DNA of 64,000 nt, taken from Escallonia rubra (lineage: Eukaryota > Streptophyta > Magnoliopsida > Escalloniales > Escalloniaceae). Location of the stretch: positions 1 to 64,000 of the forward strand of contig JAVXUO010000365.1 of NCBI GenBank assembly GCA_033065855.1, read 5' to 3'. This document shows positions 36,588-46,687 of the stretch, in pieces (positions within the stretch are counted from its first letter, which is position 1; each line of letters opens with the position of its first letter). Below the pieces are notes generated by a model, which made no database searches, was not told the DNA's origin, and saw nothing but the letters and a program-made list of their open reading frames with translations. Both the position numbers and the translations under genes were made by a program.

Positions 36588-37085
36588 TATGGATAGATTA
36601 CGGGCCATTCGTGGTCGCGGTGGATGCCGAGCTGCGTCCACCTCAGTGGCTCCCCCCTCGTCATTTCCCGCTAATGACGAGGCACATAGTGCTCACATCC
36701 AACAGGCAGGGCCCAGTCCCAGCCGCTGGCTTAGCCCTAGGCCGATTCCTCCCACACGCACACTAGTTCTCTTTCTTCTGTGGGTTCTACCTCATGTATA
36801 TTTGATAACGCTAGACTGATATTTTAATTATATTTGATATGCATTAATGTTGGTGTTTTGCAAGATCTCGACGAGGCCGTAGACCGACACGCGGGGTGGG
36901 CATTGACCCCCAGCTTAAACATAGAGTTATTCTCACCCAGGAGGGCCAGTAAGTAAAAAAATTACATAATGCAATACTTACAATCCTCAATTCCGATATT
37001 TATTAATGTTCACTTATTTACTGTATTCGATGTTTGTTTCTTTATTAGGATCCTGGAGACTCCGACGGAGATGAAGATTGGCATC
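36588..37085 (+). pseudogene. Remnant of the second CACTA ORF (Ptta/En-Spm plant transposase type)
   Basis: A start at MDRLRAIRGRGGCR (36588) is followed, after an apparent intron or insertion, by SRRGRRPTRGVGIDPQLKHR and VILTQEGQ ending at a GTAAGT donor-like site (about 36950). A further short piece after an acceptor at 37050 reads ILETPTEMKIGIN. The Arg/Gly-rich start and the RG.PTRG block are typical of the ORF beside TNP2 in plant CACTA elements. A repeated TATATAGTGTTG segment at 35970 and 36505 suggests an insertion or duplication just upstream. Confidence 0.5.
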
Positions 37086-37627
37086 AACCATAAAAGCTCC
37101 CACATTTGAATATCTAAAAACATATTATTCCTCAGAATAATCTCAAATCCCTAATTTCATACCCCAATTTTGGAACCCTAAAAAAGGCCTAATTTTGAAT
37201 CTCAAGAAAACCCTAATTTCAAAACCTAAAAACCACTAATTCAATCCCTAATTTCAATACAAGCATAGAGTAAGCCACAAATTCAATCCCTAATTTCATT
37301 CCTTAAAAAAACCTTAATTTCAGTTTGTAGTAAGAACACAATTCAAAACCTAAATAAACATAAATTGAAACCTAAAACAGCTACGATTCATGAAATAAAC
37401 ATGGATTTATAGAAGAAAATTTGAAATACTTACTTGCTTCAAAGTGAATCTATTCAAGAAATTTTCTCCACCGATTATCTAGCTACTCTCCACCGATTAT
37501 CTAGCTACTCTCCACCGATCTTCTAGCGTAAGACTTGAGTTTTGTGTTATGGTAAACATGATGGGGTTTATGGAGGAGTGAATTGGGAGGATGAAGATGA
37601 TGTAGAGAGAGAGAGTGTGTGTGTGTC

Positions 37628-37888
37628 GGGATTAAAGGTATCCCGTTTAACCGCTACAAAAAGTAGCGGTTAGGGTGTGGGTCCCGCCACTGACCGCTAC
37701 TCTTTGTGGCGGTTAACCACTACAAAGAGTAGCGGTCAGTGCAAAATGCACTATCTCGGGGCTCGTGACGGGTATTTTGGGCCAGTTTCCTAACTGCTGG
37801 TCTTAGTGGCTATTAGCACTTTTTCAGCAAAAAATAAATAAAATCTGGGCCATCCACGAGTACACGTGGAGGGCCAGATATGTGGTGG
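37628..37888 (-). repeat. Right terminal inverted repeat of the 14.5-kb unit
   Basis: It is the reverse complement of 23408-23690 with scattered differences. It ends GTGGTGG at 37888. It carries the same ACCGCTAC/GTAGCGGT palindromes (37650-37740). Beyond it is an AT microsatellite (37911-37946), then the Copia element. Confidence 0.8.
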
Positions 37889-37946
37889 AGAAATAGCTAT
37901 TTTTCTACCGGTATATATATATATATAGATACATATATATATATAT

Positions 37947-39215
37947 TGAAACCAAAAAGATAACCCTAGAGGGGGGGTGAATAGGGTTTTAAGACTACTT
38001 TAAAAATTAACAAACAACAAACCTCAATCTCAATAACTTAAATAAGCAAACAACCAATCTCAACACAAATGTAAAATGATAATGTAAAGAGAGAAGGGTT
38101 TAGAGATACTTGACAATGAGATTTAAATGGTTCGGCTTGATATATCCTCAAGCCTACGTTCACCCCTTCAAAGAAGTCCCTTGAAAGGCCCTAGAATCCA
38201 CTAGTATGATCTTCCTTACGGGTCAAGATCGAACCTCTTACAATCCCTTGATGCTATGCCCACATCAAGAACAAGCTTTGACAATCCCAAAGCTCCAAAG
38301 CTTGACAACCCCAAGCTTTGATACAAGAACCTTTAGATGAAGAATTGTGTACAAGATTTTAGTCTCAATAAGTAGATGAGTACAAGTTTAAGCACTAGAA
38401 CAAGAGAGATGAGTGTATGATGACTTATGAAAGTGTATATCTCTCAAATGTAAGCTCACAATAAATGCTCTCTTGAAATGGATGAGAAATCAATGAAAAA
38501 CAAGAGAGATTGAACAATTGCTTTGATCTTTGAGTATATGAAAGATAAGAGAGCTTTGAATGCAATTGATGAATCAAAACTAAGCCCAAAATGAGTATTT
38601 ATAGAGGTGAGAATAAATATGACCGTTTGGGATAGGTGGAGCATTAAATGCGTCAAAACGGTAAATGCAGTCGACTGTAATGCACCATTGCAGTCGACTG
38701 CAATATTCCCAAAGTAGCCGTTGGAAATTCAAATTTCCAACTTGCAGTCGACTGTAATCCAAATGCAGTCGACTGTAATAGGCTACTGGAAGTATTGCAG
38801 TCGACTGCATTCCAATGCAGTCGACTGTAATACCTCACTGCCCAACTTGCAGTCGACTGCAATCCAATGCAGTCGACTGCATTCCAGAAAATGCAGTTTC
38901 CTAGTTTTTAAAGAATGAAAAATTTTTATGCATGCAAGGGAAACATATGGGCAAGTTCTAGGTATACAGTCATCGTAACGATCATCTCTCTATGTCTAGT
39001 TTACAAAGAAGGAAATAAAAGCAATGTAAAATTCAATCGACAAATTCCTTCTTTGATGCTTTGCGTTGAGAGTCTTTGACCGTGTTGCTCGTCTAATAGT
39101 CCGTTTGCATGAGTATGAGATTGTTCCTATTGCTTCATCAACTCAATGCATGTTAGACAACATAAACATCAATGTTGGTTATCACCAAAACCAAATATAA
39201 TCCTAGGTTAAATAA
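37947..39215 (-). repeat. 3' LTR of the Copia element (left copy)
   Basis: On the minus strand it starts after the PPT at TTATTTAACCTAGGATTATA and ends TTGGTTTCA. At about 1269 bp it is longer than its partner. The right copy lacks a block of about 140 bp here, deleted between two GACAACCCCAAGC/GACAATCCCAAAGC-type repeats near 38190-38315. It carries eight copies of the GCAGTCGACTG palindrome. Confidence 0.85.
38596..38880 (-). promoter_or_regulatory. LTR promoter: TATA box with an upstream array of GCAGTCGACTGC palindromes (left LTR)
   Basis: On the minus strand TATAAATA (38603-38596) lies about 60 bases downstream of an array of eight copies of TGCAGTCGACTGYA between 38666 and 38880. Some are paired with short spacers. 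A hairpin (TTGGAAATTCAAATTTCCAA, 38713-38732) sits inside the array. Palindrome clusters just upstream of TATA in the LTR have been described for Sireviruses. A role in transcription or silencing is inference. Confidence 0.65.
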
Positions 39216-39218
39216 TAA

Positions 39219-39231
39219 TCTCCCCCTTTTT
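39219..39231 (-). other. Polypurine tract of the Copia element
   Basis: On the minus strand it reads AAAAAGGGGGAGA directly before the 3' LTR. Extra PPT-like tracts lie at about 39347-39356 and 39439-39450, a Sirevirus-like pattern. Confidence 0.75.
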
Positions 39232-39794
39232 GATGATGGCAAACATTGATTCAAATAATATGAGATATATAAGATAATAAATGCAAAGAAGCCTGACAAT
39301 CTCAATTATAAACCATAAGGGGTCATGAGAGGAAATTATGACAAAAAACTCCCCCTATCTAAAGTAATATAGGGCTCCCTCTATTTCAAGTAATATATGC
39401 TCATATCAAATCCACACAAGTATGAATCAACAATATTTTCTCCCCCTTTTGACATCATTGAAAAAGGTCAAGGGTGTGTGTGAAAGTGATCAACTTATGT
39501 ATCCATCCATGGATAATCAATATTGCCAACAAGGGCATTCAAACAAGAAAACATAAGTACTTGAATACCCATCAAAAGGTATACCAAGCACCTTTTAAAA
39601 ATAGCACAAAAATGAAGTGTAAAGGATTTAGAAATATGAGTGTGTGCAAATCAAATGAGATTAAATGAATATCAACAAAATCAATAATTTTGAAAAGAGA
39701 AACATCAACCAAAGCATGCTATAAGCATATTAAATAATGTTCAAGCATGAGAAGTGCAACTTGCATGATTATGCACAAGAGATATAACATTTAG

Positions 39795-41885
39795 TCACAT
39801 AGGTGAAGACATGTCAAGTTCTCTTCTAAGAGCGGTAAACCTCTTCGAATCTAAAGGTTTAGTGAAGATATCCGCTAATTGGTGATTTGTGTCCACGAAA
39901 TCTAGAACAATATCACATTTTTGCACATGATCACGGATAAAATGGTGTTTGATTTCTATGTGCTTTGTGCGTGAATGTTGGATGGGATTTTTGCTCAAGT
40001 CAATGGCACTAGTGTTATCGCATAAGATATGTATGTGATCATACTTGAGTCCAAAGTCCAAAAGGGTTTGTTTCATCCAAAGAATTTGTGCACAACAAGC
40101 ACCAACCGCCATATATTCGGCTTCGGTGGTAGAGAGTGCAACCGAGTTTTGCTTTTTGGAACTCCAAGAAACAAGAGAGTGACCTAGGAATTGGCAACCT
40201 CCACTAGTACTTTTCTGCTCGGTTTTACAACCGGAATAGTTGGCGTCGGAGTAACCAATTAGGTCAAGAAAAGATGTGTTTCTAGGAAAACATAACCCTA
40301 AATCGTGAGTGCCCTTAAGATATCTAAGGATTCTCTTGACGGCAATCAAATGAGATTCCTTAGGACAAGCTTGAAATCTAGCACATAAACAAACACTAAA
40401 CATTATATCGGGTCTACTTGCGGTAAGGTAAAGGAGTGATCCGATCATACCTCGATAGCACTTAATATCAACATCCTTACCCTTTTCATCTTTATCAAGC
40501 TTTAATGAAGAGCTCATTGGAGTGTCAAAAGCATTTGATGCTTCCATGTCAAATCTCTTGAGTAGCTCTTTGGTGTATTTGGCTTGGTTGATAAAGATTC
40601 CATTCTTGCTTTGTTTGATTTGCAATCGAAGGAAGAAGGTGAGTTCTCCCATCATGCTCATTTCAAACTCCTTACTCATACAAGACGCAAACTCTTCGCA
40701 CAAGGATCCATTAGTAGCACCAATTATAATATCATCAACATAAGTTTGTACCAATAATAAGTCCTTGCCCTTAGATTTTATAAAAAGAGTGGTGTCAAAT
40801 TTTTCTCTTGAAAACCCATTTGCTAAAAGAAAACTACTTAGCCTTTCATACCAAGCTTTAAGAGCTTGTTTTAAACCATAAAGAGCTTTGCTAAGCTTGA
40901 AAACATGGTTTGGAAAATTTTCATGTTCAAAGCCAGGAGGTTGAGCCACATAAACCTCCTTCAAAATAAAACCATTTAAAAAGGCACCCTTGACATCCAT
41001 TTGAAAGAGTTTAAAATCTCTATAGCAAGCAAAAGCTAATAGCATTCTAATAGATTCAAGTCTAGCTACCGGTGCATAAGTCTCATCAAAATCAATTCCT
41101 TCCTCTTGGTTATAACCTTGGGCCACTAATCTAGCCTTGTTTCTAACCACGACTCCGGATTCATCAAGTTTGTTTCTAAAAATCCATTTTGTGCCTATAA
41201 TCCTAAAGTTTTGAGGTTTAGGCACAAGGGTCCAAACTTGATTTCTTTCAAATTGAACTAGCTCTTCTTGCATAGCAAGCATCCAAGATTCATGATGTAG
41301 AGCTTCGGAGAAGTTCTTCGGTTCAATTTGGGAAAGAAACGCTATATTAACATGTTGTTGAAGAGAGCGTCGAGTTCTTACCCCACTCGAAGGATTACCT
41401 AAGATTTGATCGCTTGGATGATCCTTTTTGTAAGTCCAATCTTTTGGTAATGCTTGAGAGTTGTCCAAGTTTGAGGCATCATTGATTTTTTCCTCGTTTC
41501 CCCCTTGAGAGCTTGATTGTTGCTCCCCTAGATCAATTTCTTTGGGGTTGCCTTGTAGTGTTTCACTTATGTCCAAAGTTCTCATGTCATTGTCCATATC
41601 ATCTACATTAACAATGTTAGTCCTCCGAAGAAAATGATTAGTCTCATCAAAAGTAACATTAATGGATTCTTCAACAACCAAAGTACTTTTATTATAAACT
41701 CTATATGCCATACTATTATTAGAGTAACCAAGAAAAATACCCTCAAAGGTTTTGGAATCAAATTTGCTAAGGTGAACCTTGATATTTAAAACAAAGCATT
41801 TGCAAAAAAAAAAAAAAAAAAAGCTCACCTTAGGTTTCTTATCATTAAAAAGCTCATAAGGGGTTTTTAACAAAATGTTTCGCAA
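39795..41885 (-). pseudogene. Copia pol: end of integrase region, reverse transcriptase and RNase H
   Basis: A 696-codon open frame. Near the start a run of phenylalanines encoded by a 19-base A-run on the + strand (41804-41822) replaces the usual conserved residues before CKCFVLN, so the tract has expanded or mutated. The RT has WTLVPKPQNFRIIGTKWIFR, ARLVAQGYNQEEGIDFDETY, FQMDVKGAFLNG and the catalytic YVDDII. RNase H has GYSDANYSGC, ALSTTEAEYMA and DNTSAIDLSKNP. The frame is intact to the stop at 39795, so this part is well preserved. It belongs with the upstream gag-protease-integrase pieces in one broken polyprotein. Confidence 0.85.
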
Positions 41886-42913
41886 GATAACTCTATTAAG
41901 AACAAAACAAGCACAATTGACTGCCTCCGCCCAAAAGTACTTAGGTAAACCATATTCGTTAACATTGTTCTTGCCACTTCTTGCAAAGACCTATTCTTTC
42001 TTTCGGCAACACCATTTTGTTGAGGAGTTCTAGGAGCCGAAAAATTATGTGATATCCCAAAGTCATCACACAAGGCTCCTATTTTTGAATTTTTAAATTC
42101 TCTACCATGATCACTTCGAATATTGATAATCAAATACCCTTTTTGATTTTAAACACGTTATGTAAATTAAGAGAACACATATACAGATTCATCTTTGGTA
42201 GCCAAAAAGAAAGTCCAAGTATAGCGAGAATAGTCATCAACAATAACAAAACAATATGATTTACCACCAAGACTAGTAGTAAGGATTGGTCCAAACAAAT
42301 CAATGTGAAGTAATTGCAAGGGTCTAGAAGTAGATATCATTTTTTTGGTTTGTGAGAGACTTTCTTTTGCTTACCCATTTGACAAGCATCACATACTTTA
42401 TCTTTCTCAAACTTGATCTTCGGGAGACCCCTCACAAGTTCTTTGCTTGAAATATCCTTCAAGTGCTCCATGTGCATGTGACCAAGTCTTCGATGCCAAA
42501 GCCAAGATGTTTCACTAATAGCACTAAGACACTTGACATCTTGGTTAGCTAAATCATTTAATTGAATGGAGTAAACATTATTATCTCTACTACCTACCAA
42601 AATAGTTTCATTGTTCTTCAAGGATAGTATAGTGCAATGAGAAGCCTCAAAGATAACTTTAAAACCTTTATCACTAAATTGACTAATACTTAGCAAGTTA
42701 TGCTTCAATCCTTCAACATATAACACATTCTCAATTGAATGTGATTCCTTACCAATAGTTCCTTTACCTTTGATTTTTCCTTGAGAATTGTCACCAAAGG
42801 TCACATTTCCTCCTTCTTTAAGATCAATCGAGGTGAAAAGAGATATGTTGCCGGTCATATGTCTTGAGCATCCACTATCAAGAATCCACTTCTTGCTACT
42901 AGAATTTGCTTTG
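41867..42913 (-). pseudogene. Copia pol: protease and integrase, frameshifted
   Basis: The protease motif KKWILDSGCSRHM lies about 42880. The GAG-pre-integrase block LWHRRLGHMHMEHL and zinc-binding VCDACQMGKQ follow (to 42337). After a stop the integrase core continues in other frames: LLHIDLFGP (about 42300), SDHGREFKNS (about 42115) and PQQNGVAERKN (about 42025), covering the D, D and E positions. Stops or frameshifts near 42337, 42140 and 41940 disable it. Confidence 0.8.
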
Positions 42914-42934
42914 AGACATACCTATAAACACAAA

Positions 42935-44715
42935 TCAAGTAGTGACTTTTGGTACCCAAATTTTCTTGGGTCCTTGGATGTTAGTCTTGCATTTGTATTC
43001 TTGACCTTTCACAATCCACATTTTCTTTCTACCTCTAACAAAAACAATTCTACAAGGACAATGATTAGTCGTATGCCCTTTCTTGTTGCACCAACCGCAA
43101 TGTGTAAAAGGTGTGCAATAGTTCTTTGGTCGTTTTGTATGAATATTCAACCTAGCTTGTTGTTGCAAAACTTTAGGAGGCATGGCCATGGGATCTAATC
43201 CAAGACCACCTTTGTTTAGGCCAATTCTTTGGCGTCCAAGCATGACATCCAAATTGTTTTGACCATCAACAAATTTTTCAAGACATTTTCTTAAATCACA
43301 AATCTCAACTTTTAAATCTTCATTTTGTTTTTCTAAAGCCAAAGTTTTGGAAGAGATTTGTTTTGAGCTAGGAGTGTTAACAAGTAATTCAACCAAATCG
43401 TTATTCACATATTTCACATATAAATGGTTGGAAATGCATTCATTCTTGGCATGCAACTTATCATTTTCCATTATCAACTTCTCAATTTGCTTATTAGCTT
43501 CAAGGAATTTCTTAGACAAAATAATATTTTTCTTGAAAATTTTCTTGGATTCCTCATATAAGCTATCATAAGCATCTTCAAAGCTTTCATTATCACTATC
43601 ACTACCGGAAGAAGAGCTTACCTCATCATTTGCCATGAAGCATACATTTGCTTGATCATTCTTCTCATTGTCTTCATCACTTGAATCAAAGTCACTCCAT
43701 GTTGGAGTATGTTCGGCATTCATTGCTCTTTCATTCTCCTTGTTCTCTTTCTTAGAGAATTGTCTTCTTTTAGCTCTTTCCCATACATCTCTTCTTTCCT
43801 TCTTCTCCCTTTTGTAGATAGGACAATCCATCTTCATGTGTCCCGGCTTGTGGCATTTGTAGCAAAACTGCTCTTCATTGCTAGCATTTTGATGCATTCT
43901 CCATCATTCCTTCTAAATCTTAAGAACTTCTTAAAGTTCTTTGCAACCATTGCAATATCCTCTTCATCATATTCTTCATCACCATCACTTGACTCAAGGT
44001 TTAAAGATAAAGCTTTAAGAGCAATTGAAGTAGGCTTCTTCTTGACGTCATCTTGATCAAAGGTCTTGAGTTGCATTTCGTACGTCATAAGTGAGCATAT
44101 CAATTCATCAAGAGGAAAGATATTAAGATTCTTCGATTCTTGGATGGCGGTGATCTTTGCATCCCAAGCTCTTGGTAAGGACCTAATCACTTTTCTTACG
44201 AGATCACCATTAGTGAATTCCTTGTCCAATTGCTTCAAAGGGTTCACAATGTTAGTAAGACGAGTATTCATATCCGTAACGGATTCATTTGGAAGCATAT
44301 GGAATAACTCATAATCTCTAAACAATAAGTTCATCTTGGAATCTCTAAGAAGAGAAGTCCTTTCATGAGTGACTTGAAGAGTATGCCAAATACTCTTAGC
44401 GGAATTACACATAATGACTCTATTGAGTTCATTAGTGTCTAAAGCACACACAAGACAATTTTTCGCTCTAGCATTCATACAAATCATCTTCTTATCATGA
44501 TCACTATACTCCGATTTGGATTTAGGCTCTTCAACCTTGTCAACCACCTTTATCGGAATGAATGGGCCATTCTCAACAATATCCCACATCTCATAGTCTT
44601 GAGATTCTAAATAGATTTTCATCTTAACTTTCCACACACTATAATTGGTCCCATTAAACAATGGAGGCCTAGTGGTAGAACTACCCTCCATACCCCCAAC
44701 GTAAGCCATGATCAA
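42935..44715 (-). pseudogene. Copia gag with zinc knuckle, one frameshift
   Basis: The frame starts MAYVGGMEGSSTTRPPLFNG at 44706-44715 and carries the UBN2-type gag core (WKVKMKIYLESQ, IWHTLQVTHERTS, LPRAWDAKITAIQE). A shift near 43890 moves to the frame with the zinc knuckle CYKCHKPGHMKMDC. A long Glu/Asp/Lys-rich, partly coiled-coil-like tail follows (AEHTPTWSDFDSSDEDNEKN, then KKFLEANKQIEKL). A second CCHC-like cluster (CGWCNKKGHTTNHCPC) is at about 43070. An extended gag is usual in Sireviruses. Confidence 0.8.
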
Positions 44716-44754
44716 TTAACTCTCTTGGCGTTACCCAATATAACAAGAGCCGAG

Positions 44755-44766
44755 GCTCTGATACCA
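44755..44766 (-). other. Primer binding site, initiator-Met tRNA type
   Basis: On the minus strand TGGTATCAGAGC begins two bases after the 5' LTR end (...GGTTTCA, AG). Confidence 0.85.
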
Positions 44767-44768
44767 CT

Positions 44769-45896
44769 TGAAACCAAAAAGATAACCCTAGAGAGGGGGG
44801 GGTGAATAGGGTTTTAAGACTACTTTAAAAATTAACAAACAACAAACCTCAATCTCAATAACTTAAATAAGCAAACAACCAATCTCAACACAAATGTAAA
44901 ACGATAATGTAAAGAGAGAAGGGTTTAGAGATACTTGACAAGGAGATTTAAATGGTTCGGCTTGATATACCATCAAGCCTACGTCCACCCCTTCAAGGAA
45001 GTCCCTTGACAACCCCAAGCTTTGATACAAGAACCTTTAGATGAAGAATTGTGTACAAGATTTCATTCTCAATAAGTAGATGAGTACAAGTTTAAGCACT
45101 AGAACAAGAGAGATGAGTGTATGATGACTTATGAAAGTGTATATCTCTCAAATGTAAGCTCACAATAAATGCTCTCTTGAAATGGATGAGAAATCAATGA
45201 AAAACAAGAGAGATTGAACAATTGCTTTGATATTTGAGTATATGAAAGATAAGAGAGCTTTGAATGCAATTGATGAATCAAAACTAAGCCCTAAATGAGT
45301 ATTTATAGAGGTGGGAATAAATATGACCGTTTGGGGTAGGTGGAGCATTAAATGCGCCAAAACGGTAAATGCAGTCGACTGTAATGCACCATTGCAGTCG
45401 ACTGTAATCCCAAAGTAGCCGTTGGAAATTCAAATTTCCAACTTGCAGTCGACTGTAATCCAAATGCAGTCGACTGTAATAGGCTACTGGAAGTATTGCA
45501 GTCGACTGCATTCCAATGCAGTCGACTGTAATACCTCACTGCCCAACTTGCAGTCGACTGCATTTCTGAAAATGTAGTTTCCTAGTTTTTAAAGAATGAA
45601 AAACTTTTATGCATGCAAGGGAAACCTATGGGCAAGTTCTAGGTATACAGTCATCGTAACGATCATCTCTCTATGTCTAGTTTACAAAGAAGGAAATAAA
45701 AGCAATGTAAAATTCAATCGACGAATTCCTTCTTTGATGCGTTCCGTTGAGAGTCTTTGACCGTGTTGCTCGTCTAATAGTCCGTTTGCATGAGTATGAG
45801 ATTGTTCCTAATGCTTCATTAACTCAATGCATATTAGACAACATAAACATCAATGTTAGTTATCATCAAAACCAAATATAATCCTAGGTTAAATAA
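44769..45896 (-). repeat. 5' LTR of the Copia element (right copy)
   Basis: About 1128 bp and very similar to the left copy, except for a deletion of about 140 bp near 45000 and one fewer palindrome unit. The high identity by eye suggests insertion was recent relative to the neighbouring elements. Confidence 0.85.
45300..45565 (-). promoter_or_regulatory. LTR promoter: TATA box and palindrome array (right LTR)
   Basis: TATAAATA on the minus strand (45307-45300) follows seven copies of GCAGTCGACTG at 45370-45562. The second and third units of the left LTR are reduced here by a short deletion, removing one spacer. Confidence 0.65.
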
Positions 45897-45905
45897 CCGT
45901 AGGGT

Positions 45906-45908
<3 letters not shown>

Positions 45909-45989
<81 letters not shown>
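45909..45989. repeat. Compound microsatellite (CA)n(TA)n
   Basis: About 27 CA units followed by about 13 TA units, directly right of the Copia element. Confidence 0.95.
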
Positions 45990-45996
45990 GCGAGCG

Positions 45997-46170
45997 GATC
46001 CGTTTATATCGCTAGCAACTTGCTAGCGCTGTTTGGCCGTCCACTACATAATGTAGCGGACGGTGAAAAAAATGGATGTTGTGGCGCGCGATTTGGCCCT
46101 CCATTCTCGCCCGTGGACGGCCAGATCGAGTTAACAACTTGGGTTAAGTTGCTGGCGCTATCAATGGATC
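45997..46170. mobile_element. Small TIR element (MITE-like), about 174 bp
   Basis: The left end GATCCGTTTATATCGCTAGC and the right end read inward, GATCCATTGATAGCGCCAGC, are inverted repeats. Both continue to AACTT and then TGGCCGTCCAC. The inner GGCCCTCC...CGTGGACGGCC resembles the palindrome near the ends of the 14.5-kb MULE-like unit (GGCCCTCCACGTG...GTGGATGGCC), which may indicate a related family. The target duplication is not readable. Confidence 0.5.
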
Positions 46171-46687
46171 AACTCCATATATATATATATGGAGCTCCTT
46201 CTCCTGCTAACACTTTGCAGTCGATCCCCAGAGGATCCTAAATCAACCCACATCAGAAGCTTCAAATACCGAGCAAGATACAAACAATAACACCGACCGA
46301 CCTCACAACCATCGACTGAGAAACTAACAATTATCACCGACCAACCATCAACAGAAGCTCCAACTCTACCCGCCGTAACTTACGGCCTAACATGACCATC
46401 GACAATCAAAGAGGGAAACACCTGCACCAGAAATAACTCTTGACCATTGTGACTCCTCATAAATCGAAGCAAATTAGACCCAACAGCTACCGTCCAACCT
46501 AAAGTACAACCTACAAAACCTTTCTATGGCAAGGGGTATGAAGTCACACGCTATTAATTAGGAATCCAATATTAACATGTATGTACATAAAAAACACAAT
46601 GAGGTATCTATTATAGACATTTTCATTGTATAAAGAGATGTCACAAACATTAAATCAATTTGCAATGATTTGCCTAAACTTTAAATA
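46171..46687. other. Spacer without recognisable features
   Basis: No frame, terminal repeat or RNA gene is supported here. Composition is C/A-rich on the + strand. Confidence 0.4.

Larger units (their letters stand above)
23408..37888. mobile_element. 14.5-kb unit with long inverted terminal repeats, probably a large Mutator-like element with later insertions
   Basis: Inverted repeats of about 270 bp at 23408-23690 and 37628-37888 begin CCACCACATATCTGG and are about nine-tenths identical by eye. Long TIRs together with an internal FAR1/MULE transposase remnant (24.1-26.4 kb) point to Mutator. A PMD-Ulp1 gene, an L1 LINE fragment, a minisatellite and CACTA remnants also lie inside, so the unit is a nest. 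The 9-mers directly outside (GTATATATA and AGAAATAGC) do not match. GTATATATA does recur at 37911, but in an AT-rich tract, so the target duplication is unresolved. Confidence 0.65.
37947..45896 (-). mobile_element. Sirevirus-like Ty1/Copia LTR retrotransposon, nearly full length, defective
   Basis: Two LTRs (37947-39215 and 44769-45896) flank a gag-pol region read on the minus strand. The primer binding site TGGTATCAGAGC (44755-44766) lies two bases inside the right LTR and matches initiator-Met tRNA. Several CTCCCCCT-type polypurine tracts (minus strand AAAAAGGGGGAG) lie near 39220, 39350 and 39441. Multiple PPTs, together with this PBS, are described for Sireviruses. Order is gag, zinc knuckle, protease, integrase, RT and RNase H, which is Copia. 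Frameshifts break the ORF. No clear 5-bp target duplication is visible because the flanks are microsatellites. Confidence 0.85.
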
